64,000 nucleotides of DNA from Bacteroidota bacterium (GTDB lineage Bacteria > Bacteroidota > Bacteroidia > Flavobacteriales > Weeksellaceae). Within the stretch, counting starts at the first letter, position 1. Each line of letters begins with the position of its first letter. The notes beneath the pieces are model-generated. The model did not search any database and was not told the origin of the DNA. It saw only the letters and a program-made list of their open reading frames with translations. The stretch covers positions 62,001 to 126,000 of the forward strand of contig JAHIQD010000015.1 of NCBI GenBank assembly GCA_018902795.1. Direction: 5' to 3'. Below, piece by piece: positions 17,890-27,230 of this stretch. A program made the position numbers and the translations under genes.

Positions 17890-19545
17890 CTAAGCTTCAC
17901 AACTCGAACACGTCACAAAGTTCACCATCATTTCTTTCGAAACGGAAGAACTTCTTTGATAATATAAAGTTTTCACGCCTTTTTTCCATGCCTCAATGTA
18001 CAGGTAATTTACATCTTTTACCGGCATTGTAGACGGAATCTGTAAATTCAAAGACTGCGCCTGATCGATATATTGCTGTCTTTGCGCCGCCTGAGAAATA
18101 ATTTCCATCGGAGAAATTTCTCTGAATGTTTTGAAGACTGCTTTTTCCTCCTCGTTTAATTCATTTAAGTGCTGTACAGAACCGTGATTCAGCATGATTG
18201 TTCGCCAGGTTTCCTCATTATCGAGACCCTTTTCCTGCAACAGTTTCGCAAGGTATTTGTTTTTACGCATGAAGTTTCCTTTTGCCAAACCAGCTTTGTA
18301 ATAATTGGAAGCAAAAGGCTCAATTCCAGGTGAAGTCTGTCCCAAAATAGCCGAACTTGAAGTGGTAGGAGCGATTGCCATTGTAGTGGTGTTCCGCATT
18401 CCATAACCTTTCAGAATCTCAGGTTCTCCATAAATATTCGCTAATTCCTGAGAAGCCTGAATGGACTGTTCTTTAATCTGTCTGAACGCTCTCGCATTGA
18501 ACTGTGTCGCTTCGAAACTTTCAAAAGGAATCATGTTTTTCTGCAAATAAGAATGATAACCTAAAACACCCAAACCAAGCGCTCTGTGACGTAAAGCGAA
18601 GTTTCTGGCACCGGTCAAATAATAATTTCCTTCGGTTTTCTCAATGAATTCAGATAAAACCGCGTCAAGGAAATAAATCGCCAGTTTTACAGCGTTGGTA
18701 TCTTTCCATTCGTCGTACAACTCAAGATTCATGGACGAAAGACAGCAGATGAACGATTCTTCCGCACTGGAAGGCAACATGATTTCGGAACACAAATTAC
18801 TTGCATTAATTGTCATTCCTAAATCTTTATAAACCTGAGGTTTGTTTCTGTTTACGTTATCAGAGAACAAAATATAAGGCAGCCCTTTCTGTTGGCGGCT
18901 TTCTAAAACTCTGGCCCAGATTTTACGTTTGTCCATGTCTCCATCAATCATATCCTGCATCCAGTAATCCGGAACGCAAATTCCTGTAAACAAGTTCTGA
19001 ATCGGACTTCCAATATCTTTAATCGATAGAAATTCTTCAATATCACCGTGGTCAATATCCAGATAAGCGGCAAAAGCGCCACGACGCACACCGCCCTGTG
19101 AAACCACATCCATCGCGGTATCGTAGAGTTTCATAAAAGAAACAGCACCGGAAGATTTCCCGTTGTCGGTTACAGCAGTTCCGCGGTTTCTCAACTCACC
19201 GAAATAGCCTGAAGTTCCGCCTCCAATTTTCGTCTGCATGATCACTTCCCCGAGTTTGTGGGTAATTCCTTCGATATTATCCGGAACGTGGACGTTGAAA
19301 CACGAAATCGGCAAACCTCGCTGCGTTCCCATATTCGCCCAAACCGGTGACGAAAAACTGATCCAGCCTTTCGTGATCATTTCCTCGAAAGCGGGCTGAA
19401 GTTCAGGTTTGTATAATCTTTTGGCTGCGGCCGTTGTAATTCTTTCGATGGCGCCTTTTACGGTTTCCCCTTTAAGCAGATAACCTCGGTTCAGCATTTG
19501 CTCAGACTCTTCGTTGAGCCACCAGATATTTGTATTTTCTTCCAT
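17890..19545 (-). CDS. nrdA: Ribonucleotide reductase large subunit, no ATP-cone
   Basis: 551 residues of class I NrdA, which reduces ribonucleoside diphosphates. The N-terminal ATP-cone (about 90 residues in many NrdA) is missing; the protein opens directly with the catalytic-barrel helices. The active-site cysteines can be read in PISCFNV, NASNLCSEI (the N-x-C-x-E motif) and FICCLSSMNL; the C-terminal shuttle pair is CSSC. Tyrosines for radical transfer are in KTLYYQRSS. It lies downstream of nrdB; the two are separated by a family A repeat. Together with the residue pattern of the NrdB it fits subclass Id. A lack of the cone means no dATP overall inhibition through this subunit. Confidence 0.95.
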   Translation of the reverse strand: MEENTNIWWLNEESEQMLNRGYLLKGETVKGAIERITTAAAKRLYKPELQPAFEEMITKGWISFSSPVWANMGTQRGLPISCFNVHVPDNIEGITHKLGEVIMQTKIGGGTSGYFGELRNRGTAVTDNGKSSGAVSFMKLYDTAMDVVSQGGVRRGAFAAYLDIDHGDIEEFLSIKDIGSPIQNLFTGICVPDYWMQDMIDGDMDKRKIWARVLESRQQKGLPYILFSDNVNRNKPQVYKDLGMTINASNLCSEIMLPSSAEESFICCLSSMNLELYDEWKDTNAVKLAIYFLDAVLSEFIEKTEGNYYLTGARNFALRHRALGLGVLGYHSYLQKNMIPFESFEATQFNARAFRQIKEQSIQASQELANIYGEPEILKGYGMRNTTTMAIAPTTSSSAILGQTSPGIEPFASNYYKAGLAKGNFMRKNKYLAKLLQEKGLDNEETWRTIMLNHGSVQHLNELNEEEKAVFKTFREISPMEIISQAAQRQQYIDQAQSLNLQIPSTMPVKDVNYLYIEAWKKGVKTLYYQRSSSVSKEMMVNFVTCSSCEA

Positions 19546-19803
19546 TTATGTATGCTTTTTGGCAGTTGGCGTTTGCTTTCTGCGTTTATTAATTTTTTAT
19601 TTAGGAGCAATAAGATTCTTGCTTTCTTTGGAGACCCGTCCCGCTTTCCGCTATATCTTTTTTGGTGATTTCGGCTTCGCTCAATCACCAAAAAAGGATG
19701 CCGCTGCAATCGGGGCTAAAAGTTCATTTGTTTTTCTTCCGAAGATTTACAAAAACTCTTTTTGGCGCTCGCTTCGCTCGCGCCACAATCTTACCGAAGT
19801 GGA
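19546..19803. other. Spacer between nrdB and nrdA
   Basis: 258 bases with a family A repeat at 19639-19718. Unlike most nrd pairs, nrdB and nrdA are well separated here. Open frames in it are by-products of the repeat. Confidence 0.7.
19639..19718 (-). repeat. Interspersed hairpin repeat, family A, copy 2
   Basis: Read on the minus strand: 5' arm TAGCCCCGATTGCAGCGG, inner stem TTTTTTGGTGATT with AATCACCAAAAAA and a short loop, 3' arm GATATAGCGGAAAGCGGGA. It lies between nrdB and nrdA in the same sense as their transcription. Confidence 0.88.
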
Positions 19804-20778
19804 TTAAAACAAATCGTTCTCCGTAATACTCTTATCGTGTTTGGTATAATCTACCGGTCTTTTCGCAAAGAAATCATCCATTGAATTGGCGAAAACTTCC
19901 TCTTCAAACCAAATCATCGGCCTGTACTGTTCCGGCGAAATGTTGTAACGCGTTTTCATACCGATTTTCTTCAGACTGTCGTCAACACGGAATTTCATAA
20001 AGTTCAGTAAATCTTCTTTTGTGAAATTATCAATTTCTCCGAGTTCGAAAATCCAGTCCAGAATTTCTTCTTCAACCGTAATCGAATGATCCACTAAAGT
20101 ATAAATATCCTCGATATCAGAATCAGTTAAAAGTTCCGGCTGCTCTTCGCGGATTTTATTGATCAGATAAATTCCTGCGTTGGCGTGAATCTGCTCATCT
20201 ACGGAAGTCCAGGCGATAATGTTGCTCACATTTTTCATGTAACCTTTGAATCTTGTAAACGATAAAATAATCGCAAACTGAGAAAAGAGGGAAACGTTTT
20301 CAATCAGAATACTGAAAAGCAATAATGACGAAACATATTCTTTCGGAGTCGTTGAATTGGCGTGCTTCAGAACATTTGAAAGGAAATCAATTCTTTTTTT
20401 GATGGCGGGAATTTCTACAACCTGGTTGAATGCATCATTATAACCCAATACTTCAAGCAAACGGGAATACGCTTCCGAATGACGGAATTCGCATTCCGCA
20501 AAAGTAGAACCCAAACCATTGAGTTCCGGTTTCGGCATATGATTGTAAAGGTTCCCCCAGAATGTTTTTACAGAAACTTCGATTTGGGCAATCGCTAAAA
20601 GAGCGTTTTTGATCGCGTTTTTTTCGTGTGGCTCAAGCTGGGACTGAAAATCCTGTACATCCGCCGTAAAATCAACTTCCGAATGCACCCAGAATGATTT
20701 GTTGATGGCTTCCACGAACTGCAGAATCTCCGGATATTCAAATGGCTTATAACTTACTCTTTTGTCGAAAATTCCCAT
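19804..20778 (-). CDS. nrdB: Ribonucleotide reductase small subunit, probable class Id (dimanganese)
   Basis: 324 residues without an ATP-cone. Metal ligands read as E67 (AQIEVSV), E97 and H100 (EFRH), E160, E195 and H198 (DEQIH). The first ligand is Glu where most class Ia proteins have Asp. Y104 is at the radical tyrosine position. This set and its numbering agree closely with what I recall of the Flavobacterium johnsoniae R2 protein, which uses a Mn(IV)/Mn(III) cofactor made with superoxide and does not form a tyrosyl radical. The C-terminus (DKSITENDLF) is the usual NrdA-binding tail. Upstream there is a TACTTTTG box about 137 nt from the ATG. Confidence 0.93.
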   Translation of the reverse strand: MGIFDKRVSYKPFEYPEILQFVEAINKSFWVHSEVDFTADVQDFQSQLEPHEKNAIKNALLAIAQIEVSVKTFWGNLYNHMPKPELNGLGSTFAECEFRHSEAYSRLLEVLGYNDAFNQVVEIPAIKKRIDFLSNVLKHANSTTPKEYVSSLLLFSILIENVSLFSQFAIILSFTRFKGYMKNVSNIIAWTSVDEQIHANAGIYLINKIREEQPELLTDSDIEDIYTLVDHSITVEEEILDWIFELGEIDNFTKEDLLNFMKFRVDDSLKKIGMKTRYNISPEQYRPMIWFEEEVFANSMDDFFAKRPVDYTKHDKSITENDLF

Positions 20779-21199
20779 ATCATAGTGTATTTTAAAATTA
20801 TAGTTGAAACTGCGTTGAAACGGCCTGAAAATTAATTTAAAACCCTGATTTACAGATTTTTAAATTTTTAAATTGCCCACAATTATCTCTCTTTGATTTC
20901 AGAAGTGTGAATCACAAAAGTAGAAAATAGAACCTGATCTTGAAAGGTCTAAATATTAAAACTCTGACTCTAAGCCTCAAAAGTTTTCCACAATGACACA
21001 GACTCTGCGCTGTTATTGCTTTTAACTGAAACTTACAAACAAACACCTACATTACAGCAGTATTTAATTAAACACCTTTTAAAAAACACAGCAGAATAAG
21101 ACAAGTATGATTAAACAGGAAATCATAAAAAAAGAAAAACTTCTTTGTAACAAACAAATAGTTTTTCCTACTTATATTTAAACCAAATTCCACCGCTTA
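20779..21199. other. Divergent region between nrdB and the efflux operon
   Basis: 421 AT-rich bases without a convincing gene. It holds the candidate nrdB promoter at 20915-20922. I find no NrdR box. Ahead of the efflux operon there is a TTTG and a weak TACTTATA about 20 nt later, close to 21170; this is too poor to call. Confidence 0.6.
20915..20922 (-). promoter_or_regulatory. Candidate nrdB -7 box
   Basis: Minus-strand TACTTTTG fits TAnnTTTG. A TTTC, rather than TTTG, lies about 19-20 nt upstream. Leader length would be about 130 nt. Confidence 0.45.
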
Positions 21200-21892
21200 A
21201 TGTTAGTAATAAAGGACTTACATAAATCTTACGATACAGGAAAAAGTAAACTGCACGTTCTCAAGGGAATTAACCTTACCATTAATGAAGGTGAGTTCGT
21301 TTCCATTATGGGAAGTTCGGGTTCCGGAAAATCTACACTTCTTAATATTATCGGGATCTTAGACGAAAAAGATTCGGGAATTTATGAGCTCGACGGAATT
21401 CCTATTGAGAATCTTTCGGAAGTAAGAGCCGCGGAATACCGCAGCAGGTTTCTGGGATTTATTTTCCAGTCTTTTAATCTTATCGGTTATAAAACAGCTT
21501 TGGAAAATGTCGCGCTTCCTCTGTATTATCAGGATGTTCCGAGAAAAGAACGCAACCAGAAAGCGCTGGAATATTTAGATAAAGTGGGATTGGCAGATTG
21601 GGCAACCCATCTTCCGAACGAACTTTCCGGCGGACAGAAACAGAGAGTCGCCATTGCAAGGGCTTTGATTACCGATCCTAAAGTGATTCTTGCTGACGAA
21701 CCGACAGGAGCATTGGATTCTAAAACAACTTACGATATCATGAAGCTGCTGCAGGAAATTAACCGTGAAGGAAAAACCATCATCGTAGTAACCCACGAAC
21801 CTGATGTTGCGGCAGAAACCAAAAGAAATGTCATTTTAAAGGACGGTCTTATCCAAAGTGATGAGTTTATTACGCAACGGGTTTTAGCTTAA
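21200..21892 (+). CDS. ABC transporter ATPase, MacB/LolD type
   Basis: 230 residues, single nucleotide-binding domain: Walker A GSSGSGKSTLL, Q-loop FQSFNLIGY, signature LSGGQKQR, Walker B VILADEPTGALDS and switch HEP. The sequence is of the MacB/LolD/FtsE group. It is followed by two FtsX-type permeases and a membrane-fusion protein, all on the plus strand, forming a MacAB-like export system where the ATPase is a separate subunit. Substrate unknown (candidates for such systems are antibiotics, peptides or glycolipids). Confidence 0.92.
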   Translation: MLVIKDLHKSYDTGKSKLHVLKGINLTINEGEFVSIMGSSGSGKSTLLNIIGILDEKDSGIYELDGIPIENLSEVRAAEYRSRFLGFIFQSFNLIGYKTALENVALPLYYQDVPRKERNQKALEYLDKVGLADWATHLPNELSGGQKQRVAIARALITDPKVILADEPTGALDSKTTYDIMKLLQEINREGKTIIVVTHEPDVAAETKRNVILKDGLIQSDEFITQRVLA

Positions 21893-21921
21893 GCCACAAT
21901 AAAAAGATTTAAATTAAAAAT

Positions 21922-23151
21922 ATGTTTGACCTGGACCGCTGGAGAGAAATTTTTGAGTCGATTCGCAGTAATATATTGCGGACGGTACTTTCGGGCTTTA
22001 CGGTAGCACTCGGCCTTTTTATATTTATTGTGCTTTTCGGAATTGGGACAGGCTTGAAAAACGCCTTCACTGAAGGCTTCACCCGTGATGCAGCGAATCT
22101 GATAACCATTTTTTCAGGAAAAACTTCCATTGCATACGGCGGATTGCAGTCGGACCGTCAGGTTGTCCTTAAAAACGACGATTACGAGCAGACAAAATCT
22201 TCTGACCCCTCGAAACTGGAAAATTCAACCGCAAGATATTCCACCAATATGACCGTGAAATACGGCAAAGAAAGCGGAAGTTACCAGATCAGCGGTGCAA
22301 ACCCCGAAGAAAAAATCATCGAAAACCGAAAGCTCACCGAAGGCCGATATCTTAACAATATGGACATGACGCGAAAGCAGAATGTCGCCGTAATCGGAAG
22401 AATGGTGCAGCGTGACCTGATTAAAAACGGAAGTCCTGTAGGAAAAGACCTCAACATTAACGGCACTTTTTTCAAAGTAGTAGGCGTTTTCTCTGATGAC
22501 GGCGGCGACTGGGACGAGCGGATGATCACCGTTCCAATCACTACTTTACAGCAGATGAAAAAGGGTTCTGATACGGTGAGTAACATTTTCATCACTTACG
22601 ACTCTAAACTTTCTCCGGATGAAGCAATAAAATACGGAGACCAGCTTCAGAAAGAACTTAAAGCAAAAAATAAAGTTTCTCCGGATGACGAAAACGGAAT
22701 CATCGTAAGAAACAACGCCAAAAACATGGGCGATACCATTCAGTTTTTGTTTATCATCACCTTAATTGTCGGCTTCATCGGAATGGGAACCTTACTTGCC
22801 GGAATCATCGGAATCAGCAATATCATGGTGTACATTGTGAAAGAAAGAACCCAGGAAATCGGGGTGCGAAAAGCCATCGGTGCAAAACCAAGCAGCATTG
22901 TAGGATTAATAATGCAGGAAAGCGTGGTAATTACGGTAATTTCCGGATTTATTGGTGTGGGATTGGGAGTTTTGTCTTTAGGCCTTATTGGTGATAGTTT
23001 AGAAAAATATTTTATCAAAGACCCTTCCGTAGGTTGGGGATTAATTATCGCGGCATTTATAAGCTTGGTTATTTCGGGAGTGATTGCAGGCTTTGTTCCC
23101 GCTTACAGGGCGAGCCGGATCAAACCAATTGAAGCATTGAGATCGGAATAA
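21922..23151 (+). CDS. ABC transporter permease, MacB/FtsX type (1)
   Basis: 409 residues with the MacB-type plan: one N-terminal membrane helix (about 20-45), a large periplasmic domain (about 50-270) and three C-terminal helices with the conserved VKERTQEIGVRKAIGAKP coupling loop. The N-terminal ATPase of MacB is missing because it is encoded separately by the gene before. Likely pairs with the second permease (23227) as a heterodimer. Gap to the ATPase gene is 29 nt. Confidence 0.9.
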   Translation: MFDLDRWREIFESIRSNILRTVLSGFTVALGLFIFIVLFGIGTGLKNAFTEGFTRDAANLITIFSGKTSIAYGGLQSDRQVVLKNDDYEQTKSSDPSKLENSTARYSTNMTVKYGKESGSYQISGANPEEKIIENRKLTEGRYLNNMDMTRKQNVAVIGRMVQRDLIKNGSPVGKDLNINGTFFKVVGVFSDDGGDWDERMITVPITTLQQMKKGSDTVSNIFITYDSKLSPDEAIKYGDQLQKELKAKNKVSPDDENGIIVRNNAKNMGDTIQFLFIITLIVGFIGMGTLLAGIIGISNIMVYIVKERTQEIGVRKAIGAKPSSIVGLIMQESVVITVISGFIGVGLGVLSLGLIGDSLEKYFIKDPSVGWGLIIAAFISLVISGVIAGFVPAYRASRIKPIEALRSE

Positions 23152-23226
23152 TGGAATTACACTTTAAAAAAAATTAAAATTAAAAACTGAGAAAAACCAT
23201 CTGATAACCCACAACTTACAACCAAC

Positions 23227-24495
23227 ATGAATATCATTTTCAAAATAGATACCTGGCAAGAAATTTATCATTCCCTACGGAATAATAAGTTGCGCACTTT
23301 TCTTACGATGATTGGTGTGGGCTGGGGAATGTTTCTGTTCGTCGCACTTTTGGGTGCCGCAAAAGGAATGGAGAATGGTTTTGATAAAATTTTTTCCGGA
23401 TTTGCAACCAATTCTATTTTTCTTTGGGCGCAGAATACCACCATTCCTTATGACGGTTTTCCAAAAGGCAGAAAAACAAATCTTCACCTGACGGATATGG
23501 AAATGCTGCCAAAGAAAATTCCGCAGATCGATTACATTTCCCCTCAGAATGCGAGAGGTAACTTCGGAACGCCCGGAGAAAGCTTTTCAAGAAACGGAAA
23601 AAAGGCAACCTATACCTTAACTGGCGACTACCCTATTGGAAATAAAATCTCACAGAAAAAACTCATTTACGGAAGATATCTGAATGATGCTGATATTTCC
23701 GCAAACAAAAACGTCATCGTCATCGGAGAAGAGATTTACAAGAATTTTTTCGATGCCAAAAAGAACGAAAACCCCTTGGGAAAATCAGTCAACGTAAAAG
23801 GAATTTTCTTTAATGTAATCGGGGTTTTCCGCGTAAAAAAAGGAGGCGGAATGGAGAATGACCAGTCTGCTTTTATCCCGCTTTCCACTTTCACAAAGAT
23901 GTATAATGACGGCGACAAAGTAGGCTTTTTTGCGATTGTAAGTAAGCCTGACGCCGATCTGAATGCAGTGGAAGAAAACGTAAAAACAGAACTGAAGAAA
24001 AAGTATCATGTTTCTCCCGAAGACACCAATGCATTTGGAAGTTTTAATCTTGGAAAAGAATTTAAAAAACTTACCGGCTTTTTAACCGGAATGCAGCTTT
24101 TAACCATTGTTGTTGGGACTTTAACCATTTTAGCCGGCGTCATTGCGATTTCAAATATATTACTGATTACCGTAAAAGAAAGAACCAAAGAAATCGGAAT
24201 TAGGAGAGCCTTGGGCGCAAAACCTGCAGAAGTAAGAAATCAGATTTTACTCGAAAGCGTTGTCATTACTTTATCATCGGGGATTTTAGGATTTATTTTC
24301 GGGATTTTCCTTTTAATGATTTTGAATGCTTTAACGAAAGATCAGGATAAATTTCCTTTTTATAATCCAACGGTAAATTATGGGGAAGTTTTCGGAGCGA
24401 TGGCTGTGATGGTAATTTTAGGTTTAATTATCGGGATGATACCGGCGCAGAGAGCGGTAAGGATCCGTCCGATTGAAGCACTGCGAAGTGAATAA
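23227..24495 (+). CDS. ABC transporter permease, MacB/FtsX type (2)
   Basis: 422 residues, same plan as the gene before: N-terminal helix after RTFLTMIGVGWG, periplasmic domain, and three C-terminal helices with VKERTKEIGIRRALGAKP. The two permeases end in the same RxIRPIEALRSE tail, which points to an old duplication. It lies 75 nt after the first permease and is separated from the adaptor gene by a family B repeat. Confidence 0.9.
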   Translation: MNIIFKIDTWQEIYHSLRNNKLRTFLTMIGVGWGMFLFVALLGAAKGMENGFDKIFSGFATNSIFLWAQNTTIPYDGFPKGRKTNLHLTDMEMLPKKIPQIDYISPQNARGNFGTPGESFSRNGKKATYTLTGDYPIGNKISQKKLIYGRYLNDADISANKNVIVIGEEIYKNFFDAKKNENPLGKSVNVKGIFFNVIGVFRVKKGGGMENDQSAFIPLSTFTKMYNDGDKVGFFAIVSKPDADLNAVEENVKTELKKKYHVSPEDTNAFGSFNLGKEFKKLTGFLTGMQLLTIVVGTLTILAGVIAISNILLITVKERTKEIGIRRALGAKPAEVRNQILLESVVITLSSGILGFIFGIFLLMILNALTKDQDKFPFYNPTVNYGEVFGAMAVMVILGLIIGMIPAQRAVRIRPIEALRSE

Positions 24496-24544
24496 TTGAA
24501 ACCTTTAATTTTTGAGAATTGAAATTGGCAAATAAAACAAAACT

Positions 24545-24632
24545 GCGACCCGACCTGAGTGGAGCTCTTTTTTGTTGGCTGAGGCTACGAAGCCAATAAA
24601 AAAAGCGGGAACGGAGGGCGGAAATTGTCGCC
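24545..24632 (+). repeat. Interspersed hairpin repeat, family B, copy 1
   Basis: 5' arm GCGACCCGACCTGAGTGGAG, inner stem TTTTTTGTTGGCT with AGCCAATAAAAAA around a 10-base loop, 3' arm GCGGGAACGGAGGGCGGAAA then GTCGC. The outermost GCGAC/GTCGC also pair. Placed between the second permease and the adaptor gene. Confidence 0.85.
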
Positions 24633-24660
24633 ATAAAAAAAAGAAAAATAAACTATTCAT

Positions 24661-25857
24661 ATGAAAAAGAAGTTCACTTTTAAAAAAGCAATTTATATCT
24701 TTCTGGGATTGATTTTAGCAGTCGCTTTAATTTCCGGAATTACCTACCTTATCAAATCGAACAGCAAGGAAAGTGAAACTTTCCTCACCAAAAAACCTGT
24801 CGTGCAGAACATGGATGATAAAGTAATGGCCACCGGTGATATTGTGCCGCGCGAAGAAATTGAGATTAAACCGAATATTTCCGGAATTATAGATAAAATT
24901 CTTGTGGATGAAGGAGATCATGTTACGGCAGGACAACTTGTGGCCACGATACGAATTGTACCAACGATTCAAAATATCAACGCCGCACAGCAGGAAATCA
25001 ACAACGCGAATTTACAGATCAGCAATGCCGCTATCAATGTCAGCAACCAACAGAAACAGTTTGCGATGCAGCAGAGCCTTTACAACCAGGGCGTCATTTC
25101 TAAACAGGAATTTATCTCCGCACAGCAACAACTTCAGTCGACCAAGCAAACGTTAAGAAACGCACAGCAGCAGCTGCAAACCGCACAGAAAAACCTGCAG
25201 ATTGCAAGAACCGGCACCACACCCGAACTGGCAAGTCTGGCTACGACTCAAATCCGCTCCAAAGCAACAGGAACAGTTCTTGAAGTTCCTGTAAAAGTAG
25301 GAAGCCAGGTGATTGAAGCCAACTCTTTCAACGCCGGAACTACGATTTGCTCTATCGCGGATCTGAATTCACTTATTTTTCAGGGAACCATTGATGAAGC
25401 ACAGGCCGGAAAACTGAAAGAAGGAATGGAAATGAACGTCGTGATCGGCGCTTTACAGAACAAAACGTTTCCGGGACGAGTGACGATGATCGCTCCGAAA
25501 GGAAAAGACGAAAACGGAACCATCAAATTCCCGATTGAAGGCGATGTTTTCAATAAAACCAATGAATATATCAGAGCAGGATTTTCCGCAAATGGTGAAA
25601 TTATCCTAAGCTCTCAGAAAAATGCACTGTTGCTGGATGAATCTTTGGTTCAGTATGAGAAAGTAAACGGTAAAGACAGTCCGTTTGTGGAAGTGAAACA
25701 GCCGGACGGAAAATTCAAGAAAGTAAAAGTAAAGCTCGGCGCAAGTGACGGAATCAATGTTCAGATCTTATCGGGAATCACGAAAGATTCCGAGGTCAAA
25801 GTTTGGAATCCGTCGGATAAGGACAAGGAAGCACTGAAAGAGAAAAAAGGCAAATAA
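24661..25857 (+). CDS. Periplasmic adaptor (MacA/HlyD family)
   Basis: 398 residues. One N-terminal membrane anchor (about 12-31), then the lipoyl halves (EIKPNISGIIDKILVDEGDHV and the return KATGTVLEVPVKVGS), a Gln/Asn-rich alpha-hairpin coiled coil (about 103-185, with NQGVISKQEF at the tip side), a beta-barrel and a C-terminal domain. This is the membrane-fusion protein that links the inner-membrane transporter with an outer-membrane TolC-like channel; no TolC gene is in view. Last gene of the operon, before a terminator. Confidence 0.92.
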   Translation: MKKKFTFKKAIYIFLGLILAVALISGITYLIKSNSKESETFLTKKPVVQNMDDKVMATGDIVPREEIEIKPNISGIIDKILVDEGDHVTAGQLVATIRIVPTIQNINAAQQEINNANLQISNAAINVSNQQKQFAMQQSLYNQGVISKQEFISAQQQLQSTKQTLRNAQQQLQTAQKNLQIARTGTTPELASLATTQIRSKATGTVLEVPVKVGSQVIEANSFNAGTTICSIADLNSLIFQGTIDEAQAGKLKEGMEMNVVIGALQNKTFPGRVTMIAPKGKDENGTIKFPIEGDVFNKTNEYIRAGFSANGEIILSSQKNALLLDESLVQYEKVNGKDSPFVEVKQPDGKFKKVKVKLGASDGINVQILSGITKDSEVKVWNPSDKDKEALKEKKGK

Positions 25858-25873
25858 CAAAACCTTTATAAAG

Positions 25874-25910
25874 GCAGAATCCCGGAAATTTCTGGGATTC
25901 TTTATTTTTG
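25874..25910. terminator. Terminator between efflux operon and a convergent gene
   Basis: Stem AGAATCCC with GGGATTCT followed by TTTATTTTTG on the plus strand. Confidence 0.8.
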
Positions 25911-26498
25911 TTTTTTAACTAAAAGCGTAATATTAAGGAAGAGAAGCAGCAGATCGAGCGTAATCCAGATCGCCGATTTCATGTTCTCCAATTTCAAATC
26001 TTCAACCTGAATCTGAGCCACTTCTGAAAGTTTCTGGCTTTGGTTAATATAATTGCGGATCTCGATGATCTGGTCTTCGTTTTTGTTCGGAACAGAATGT
26101 TGGGAGAAATACACCATGTTTTTTTTCCCCATAAATCCGGCAACCCAAAATTCATCGGAAGCCGCCATATCCAGATATTCAATTCGGTAATAGCTGCTGC
26201 GGATGTTTCCCACCCGGCGGGCTTCATACTTTTCCGCGGCATTTTTATCACTGTTAACCTGAACAATATAAAAATCCAGAGGAAACGGCAGGGAATTGAT
26301 CAGCTGAACGGTGAGCGAATTTTCCCTAAAATGATTTAAGCTTCTGCTCACAAAATAATACGTGAAAATCCCCACTGAAACTACAACCACGAAAATCCGG
26401 AATATTTTTGCCCAGTTTTTGAATCTTCCCGACCTGAATACCGAGAAGATTAAACCGAAGCAAAGTGCAATAAACAAAAGGAAAAACAAATAAAACAT
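25902..26498 (-). CDS. Hypothetical membrane protein
   Basis: 198 residues, family not recognised. Two N-terminal membrane helices (about 1-20 and 32-50), an extracytoplasmic stretch (about 55-165) rich in tyrosine and asparagine, and a C-terminal membrane helix (about 172-192). No enzyme motif. It is a single minus-strand gene 66 nt downstream of the HD hydrolase gene. Real gene by length and by composition. Confidence 0.7.
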   Translation of the reverse strand: MFYLFFLLFIALCFGLIFSVFRSGRFKNWAKIFRIFVVVVSVGIFTYYFVSRSLNHFRENSLTVQLINSLPFPLDFYIVQVNSDKNAAEKYEARRVGNIRSSYYRIEYLDMAASDEFWVAGFMGKKNMVYFSQHSVPNKNEDQIIEIRNYINQSQKLSEVAQIQVEDLKLENMKSAIWITLDLLLLFLNITLLVKKQK

Positions 26499-26564
26499 GT
26501 GTAAAGATAAAGAAAATTAGGAAGTACGGGCAGACGATCACATTAGCAGTAAGGACCAGTTCAA

Positions 26565-27212
26565 TTAATCAACATTCCATTCTTTATCAAATTCCTCAAG
26601 AAATTTCAGCATGAAGCGGTGTCTTTCTGCTGCAAGTTCTTTTCCTTTTTCAGTATTCATCAGGTCTTTCAGAAGCAGAAGTTTTTCATAAAAATGATTG
26701 ATTGTTGTTCCTTCATTTTTTTTGTATTCTTCTTTTGACATGTTCAGTTTTGGCGGAATGTCCGGATGATACATCAGATTATTTTTGAAACCTCCGAAAT
26801 TGAAGGTTCTCGCAATGCCAATAGCTCCAATCGCATCCAGGCGGTCTGCATCCTGAACAATTTTCAGTTCAACAGGAAGGTTTTCCGGAACTTCTCCTCT
26901 ATTCTTAAATGAAATATTTTTAATAACGAACAACACGTCTTCAATAATTTCTTCAGAAACCTCTTGCTTTTCAAGAAATTCTCGCGAAATTTTCAGCGCT
27001 AAAGTTTCGTCCCCGTTATGAAATTTTGGGTCGGCGATATCGTGAAGCAAAGCGGATAGTTCCACAACTTCCAGATTACAGCTTTCTGTTTCTGCAATTT
27101 TTTTGGAGAGTTTCCAAACACGTTCAATGTGAAACCAATCGTGACCGGCCTCCGCTCCGTGGAGTTTTTCCTTTACAAAATCAACGGTATTCTGAATTAA
27201 ATTCTGGGACAT
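26565..27212 (-). CDS. HD-domain phosphohydrolase
   Basis: 215 residues of the YedJ/YpgQ-like HD group. The metal-binding set can be read as HDWFHIERVW, LLHDIADPKF and QDADRLDAIGAIGIAR, with the motif order H...HD...D. Members hydrolyse phosphate esters of nucleotides. The gene lies 18 nt downstream of a lipoprotein gene on the same strand. Normal length, cytoplasmic. Substrate not determinable. Confidence 0.88.
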   Translation of the reverse strand: MSQNLIQNTVDFVKEKLHGAEAGHDWFHIERVWKLSKKIAETESCNLEVVELSALLHDIADPKFHNGDETLALKISREFLEKQEVSEEIIEDVLFVIKNISFKNRGEVPENLPVELKIVQDADRLDAIGAIGIARTFNFGGFKNNLMYHPDIPPKLNMSKEEYKKNEGTTINHFYEKLLLLKDLMNTEKGKELAAERHRFMLKFLEEFDKEWNVD

Positions 27213-27230
27213 ATTTTAAGAACAAAAAAA

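Noticed and set aside
20779..21199. NrdR box ahead of nrdB
   Set aside because: No ACACwAwATnTwGTGT-like 16-mer could be found in the spacer.
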